Of a stretch of DNA of 64,000 bases, positions 60,479 to 64,000 are shown piece by piece. The position numbers were made by a program, and so were the translations under genes. Source of the stretch: Branchiostoma floridae (lineage: Eukaryota; Chordata; Leptocardii; Amphioxiformes; Branchiostomatidae); contig NC_049992.1 in assembly GCF_000003815.2 (NCBI RefSeq), forward strand, positions 7,048,344 to 7,112,343, read 5' to 3'. The notes beneath the pieces are model-generated. The model had not been told where the DNA came from. It ran no database searches and saw nothing but the letters and a program-made list of their open reading frames with translations. Position 1 is the stretch's first letter, and each line of letters opens with the position of its first letter.

Positions 60479-60594
60479 ACTGTGCGAAAGGGTGTCATTT
60501 CCGGACGTTTCAATGTTTGTATACATCCGGATCGGGACCGTTTCTGGATATATCCGGACAATATCCGGACGAAATCTGACATGACTCCCCTGCG

Positions 60595-60965
60595 TTTTCG
60601 GAAAATTTCAGGAGTCCGGAACGGGACCATTTAATTCCTGCCTCATATCCGGATTTCCAGTAATGGAACGTTTTCGGACTCTTTGGAGACAAACCACGTT
60701 CCGAATATTTCGTATATATCCGGATAATTTCAGAAGTCCGGAACGGGACCAAATAATTACGTCTCATATCCGGATTTCCAGTAATGGAACGTGTTCGGAC
60801 TCTTTGGATACAAATCACGTTCCGAATATTTCGTATTAATCCGGACAATTTCAGGAGTCAAGAATGGGACCATATAATCATGTCGCATATCCGGATTTCA
60901 AGTAATGGAACGTTCTAGGACTCTTTGGAGACAAAACACGTTCCGAATATTTCATATTTTCTGAG
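60595..60965. repeat. Three tandem units of about 121 bp rich in TCCGGAT
   Basis: Units begin AATTTCAGGAGTCCGGAACG near 60604, 60726 and 60847, then contain CATATCCGGATTTCCAGTAA, TGGAACGT and CACGTTCCGAATATTTCGTA. Related TCCGGA sequence extends left to about 60500. A minus-strand 112-codon frame at 60510-60848 is a by-product of the array. Confidence 0.92.
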
Positions 60966-61507
60966 CGCGTTCGGGGCTATTACTCCCCGGAAAGGTTACA
61001 TAAACTTAAGATATACTGAAACATCATAGGAACAATACAACACATTATTTCAGAATATCCTTTACGATCATGCTAAATACCTAATATTTAACGTTTCCTG
61101 TCCGTTTTAACCCCGAAAATGCTAACTCGGTAAGGCTACATTTTGTGAAAGCTTTTCAAAGACTTTCCTGTATAAATCAGATGACACAAGTATCACAACA
61201 AATACATTATGTGGAGGAGCAGATCATGTTAACGTCAAGTGGCAAATCAATATGCATTTGTCTCTTAGTCTTACCAAGGAAGTTTTAGCTCACTACAACC
61301 TCATTGGTCTTCACAAAAAGTGAAGCTTGAATGAAGCCAAAGTTAAACAGTTCACTGTCAGACCCAATAATATCAAGCCCAAGTCAATAACATCATAACA
61401 AAACTGATCAGTTTAAATGTACAATATCAAATGTACAGTATTCGACACAAGTCTAACGTTATAAACCATACAATCAATATTCGTAGGATAAAAATGTCAT
61501 TACGAAA

Positions 61508-61835
61508 TCAGTACGACAGTCCATTTTCAAGTCCTCTATAAGTCCGTATCGTGTTGACTGTGGAATCATCGTCCGGGACGCCCTCTTCTGCGTCTTTGTG
61601 GTAGTGGACGATCATTGGCGACGGAAGATGCTCTGGCAAGACCCCGCAATATCGACGGCACGTCTCGAGGACAGTCCGCTCCATTGCATAGTCCAGGCAC
61701 TGTCCGTCTTCAGAGTAGAAACAGTTCTGGCAGGATACAACGGCACCAGGCACAGACTGTCGTAAGTGTTACCAGGAGGTAGGCCTCGGTCGTCGGCATG
61801 GCAGGACAGGCGATTGGGAAACAGAGGCTCAGCGG
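61508..61835 (-). CDS. Candidate small secreted cysteine-rich protein, frame uncertain
   Basis: I do not recognise a family. On the minus strand a strong acceptor (ten T then CCCATTCCAG) ends at 61836. The presumed exon starts at 61835 and contains ATG at 61799, giving MPTTEAYLLVTLTTVCA, which looks like a short signal peptide. That frame stops after 29 codons. From about 61756 another frame runs to a stop at 61508 and has protein-like composition, with cysteines in CQNCFYSEDGQC, ETCRRYC and an acidic HYHKDAEEGVPDDD tail. A single-base shift near 61745-61756 would join the two. This could be an assembly error, a pseudogene, or an unrecognised splice site (a 16-base gt..ag stretch lies here but is too short for an intron). 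A GTAAGT donor at 62656 may belong to an upstream non-coding exon. The gene lies among TCCGGATAT tandem repeats. Chance open frames remain possible. Confidence 0.28.
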
Positions 61836-62656
61836 CTGGAATGGGAAAAAAAAACGGCTAGTAACTGCCCCGAACCCATGAACGGTACATGTAAAATTAT
61901 TCAAACAACACGGCCATAAAAATCACAGCAGGACAAGACGGGGACAAAGGCAGGAATCTGGAGTCGGCTATCATCAAAGGGCGCGGGCCACACAGATGGC
62001 ACAGATAAGGACCCCCAAAGAACGAATGGAATTTTATATGCACACAATCACATTGGTCCTAGGGAGATTACAGTTTCTCCTTGGTTCTATTAAAGATTTA
62101 GCCAGCCAAAACAACATGACAGGAAAGTTTAGAAGCAGCCGTTACGGCACATACAGCACAAAATAATATGAGAATTTAACTAACTATGGAACGGACAATT
62201 TGTAAACAAGCCGGGGTTGACACGCGGGGGTTCCAGCTGAAAGAGAAGTGATCTATCATACAATAATCTTTACAAAGAGATCACACTACTAATTATTAAA
62301 TACACAAAACACTAGGAAGGGATAACAGACATTGCTGACAGACATATACGGAACTAAGAACGGTAACTGCTATGTATATACAATCTATGTACTAGAGAAC
62401 TACACTACCCACTTCTTGGTCCGGTAGCGGCTAGCGGCAGCGGCAACTGAGATTCAAATCTAGTTTCAAACCTAACTGCTGTCACCAGCTGGTCTACTAT
62501 TGGTCTAGTCAAGTCATGTGACATCCTAATATAGTCTTGTTACCTAAGGACTCCTCCAGATGGTTCCAAGCAAGTTAGTGTCATCCATCATGCCTGTTTC
62601 ACGGAAACACATGGCATTGTGCATTATTTCTGTGAATAAATGCATCATGTACTTAC

Positions 62657-62860
62657 CAGTTAAAAGTTGTACACAGCAGCAAACGCTGTGGCGCGGTGTA
62701 GGCTGTTATCTGCAACGACTGCCCCAGTAGGCGCACCGTTGACATGCCAACGTACTTTGCACAGCTTGCATAACCGCTTTACGAGTAAAGTTGCCTCGTG
62801 ATATTGTCCGGATATGGGCCATTCCCACACAGCAACGCTGGTATTCAATATCATGAGTGA
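62657..62860 (-). other. Possible upstream exon of the minus-strand candidate gene
   Basis: The complement reads ...CTTTTAACTG|GTAAGTACATG, an excellent splice donor with the last exon base at 62657. Joined to the acceptor at 61836, the intron would be 821 bp. Two of three frames stop before or just after the junction, so it would be mostly 5' untranslated. The exon start is not determined; 62860 is arbitrary. Confidence 0.22.
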
Positions 62861-63176
62861 CTTTTTGTCATGATATTGTCCGGATATGGACCTATCCCAA
62901 ACTGCACCGCTGGTGTGGAGTGTTTTGACTGAACTTTTTCAAGATATTGTCCGGATATGGACCTATCCCAAACTGCACCGCTGGGGTGGAGTGTTTTGAC
63001 TGAACTTTGTTCAAGATATTGTCCGGATATGGACCTATCCCAAACTGCACCGCTGGGGTGGAGTGTTTTGACTGAACTTTATTCATGATATTGTCCGGAT
63101 ATGGACCTATCCCAAACTGCACCGCTGGGGTGGAGTGTTTTGACTGAACTTTGTTCAAGATATTGTCCGGATATGC
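62801..63176. repeat. 72-bp tandem repeat, five full units
   Basis: ATATTGTCCGGATATGGACC starts units at 62801, 62873, 62944, 63016, 63088 and a final partial at 63160, with CCAAACTGCACCGCTGGGGT and GAGTGTTTTGACTGAACTTT between. The first unit is diverged. Because 72 is a multiple of three, the minus strand stays open (62892-63158) and encodes a 24-residue repeat; nothing else suggests it is translated. Confidence 0.96.
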
Positions 63177-64000
63177 AAAGAAACAATAATACTTGACTCA
63201 TAATTGTTACCATCGCAAAGATTGCTTTCTGTGTCATTTGATTGTAAATGTCGATTATATTTGCACATGTATATGGAAGCTTAAGCTTCAATTACCAGAA
63301 AATTAAAGAGTAAACATACATTGACATCGGGCATACTCGTTGTAGAATAAAAACACATATACAGAAGCAAAAACGTTAATGACGTGTATTTGACAAGATA
63401 GGAAACCTTTTTAAGGATACCCAACAAAACAATCTCAGATTCATGTATGACAAGAAAAGTATTTGTTAACCATTAAGTTGTCCGAAAACTGATCTCTGGA
63501 ATGTTTCTGTCGTAAATGGAACGGAATATGAATTCGGAAGGAGCGAAAATTTCGGCAAAAAAATGCAGTCTTATTTGTTCAGATGGGCAATAAAACTATC
63601 ACCGATTCACAATTCACGTATAGAATACCTTTATCGGTAACGGTCAGAATATGCTAACTTCGAATCTGTCCTAAAACTAATCCATGGAATATCTGTCGCG
63701 GATATGTCTCGTATATGGAAAGAAAAGAAAATAGTATGAATTCGAAAACATGAAACGTCCCTGACACGTATTCGGAAGAACGGGAAATTCTATCCGTCCG
63801 GGCATGTGCTGAAACATTTCATGACTCATGATATTCTGAGACATAATGAATTGAAAATATCATCTGACAATGGCCCAGAAATAATGCACATCATGCTTCG
63901 TGCAAACTCCTAATTTGTCCGGGTATTCCCTATCGAAATATATGGACCTTGGATATGTAAAGAATGTAGAACATATCACGTATTCGGAGGCAAGAAACGT

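Larger units (their letters stand above)
24308..64000 (+). other. Eph receptor intron 3 (at least 39.7 kb) or intron 3 plus downstream sequence
   Basis: It begins at the strong gtaagt donor of exon 3. No exon 4 (the cysteine-rich segment, about 156 bp in vertebrates) was recognised by eye on the + strand before the window ends. The stretches 24310-26130, 28000-29470, 30060-31590, 33100-36700, 37210-38230, 40130-40780, 41010-42515, 43240-43950, 44240-45540, 48320-52600, 54010-57220, 57625-58160 and 63180-64000 hold nothing beyond short isolated repeats and unsupported open frames. The rest is itemised separately. Exon 4 could lie in the N gap, beyond the window, or be too diverged to spot. Confidence 0.6.

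Noticed and set aside
61765-61780. Short gt..ag stretch that would connect the two frames of the candidate gene
   Set aside because: Sixteen bases is far below the minimum size of a spliceosomal intron.
62892-63158. Minus-strand frame encoding a 24-residue repeat
   Set aside because: A 72-bp tandem array keeps any stop-free frame open; there is no start context or homology.
62801-63176. CRISPR-like array
   Set aside because: Units are contiguous with no unique spacers, and the genome is eukaryotic. The same applies to the 50-bp array at 57221-57622.

Overview
This is eukaryotic genomic DNA with sparse exons, long introns and many small transposons, and it contains one 100-N assembly gap. 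The only gene I can identify with confidence is on the + strand. It is an Eph-family receptor tyrosine kinase, represented by two consecutive coding exons: a short exon at 12741-12814 and a long exon at 23635-24307. Together they encode the start of the mature receptor, the whole ephrin-binding domain and the first part of the cysteine-rich (sushi-like) region. Their phases and sizes correspond to vertebrate Eph exons 2 and 3. The signal-peptide exon 1 and all later exons (rest of the cysteine-rich region, FN3 repeats, transmembrane segment, kinase, SAM) were not found. The window is therefore best read as the 5' part of one Eph locus: up to 12.7 kb of probable intron 1, 10.8 kb of intron 2 and at least 39.7 kb of intron 3.

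Organism: an invertebrate deuterostome, most likely a cephalochordate (amphioxus, Branchiostoma). This is inference. The Eph exon structure is chordate-like, and the abundance of short palindromic MITEs, hAT-like elements and tRNA-like repeats resembles amphioxus DNA as I remember it. No database search was possible.

Layout. 1-12740: a TIR MITE with a target duplication (1559-1681), a tRNA-like SINE fragment (3331-3560), several degenerate tandem arrays (3720-4260, 5040-5535, 8473-8900), a long hairpin (5790-6015), and a 2.6-kb block bounded by inverted repeats that holds duplicated hydrophobic minus-strand reading frames (9351-11969). 12815-23634: intron 2, with MITEs, a GT microsatellite, a CpG-rich patch (20760-21360) and a hAT-like element with subterminal repeats (21829-22200). 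24308-64000: intron 3 and perhaps unrelated sequence. It holds a 361-bp hAT MITE (27561-27921), an internally deleted mariner (29477-30053), two near-complete copies of a 203-205-bp palindromic TA element (32411-32615 and 52610-52812), a foldback MITE with a 9-bp target duplication (39832-40120), a triplicated sequence carrying AP-1 motifs (42520-42900), a 2764-bp non-autonomous hAT element with a perfect 8-bp target duplication (45543-48306), a 50-bp minisatellite with a three-unit higher-order pattern (57221-57622), and a right-hand 3.5 kb of TCCGGATAT-bearing tandem repeats that encloses a possible small minus-strand cysteine-rich gene (61508-62657).

There is no operon-like gene cooperation here. 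What can be learned concerns the receptor's exon structure, transposon families recognised by TIR plus target duplication, and a few intronic patches that could be regulatory. I did not find a clearly new biological system. The AP-1 motif triplication, the hAT family with shared subterminal motifs and the candidate secreted cysteine-rich gene are the observations most worth following up.
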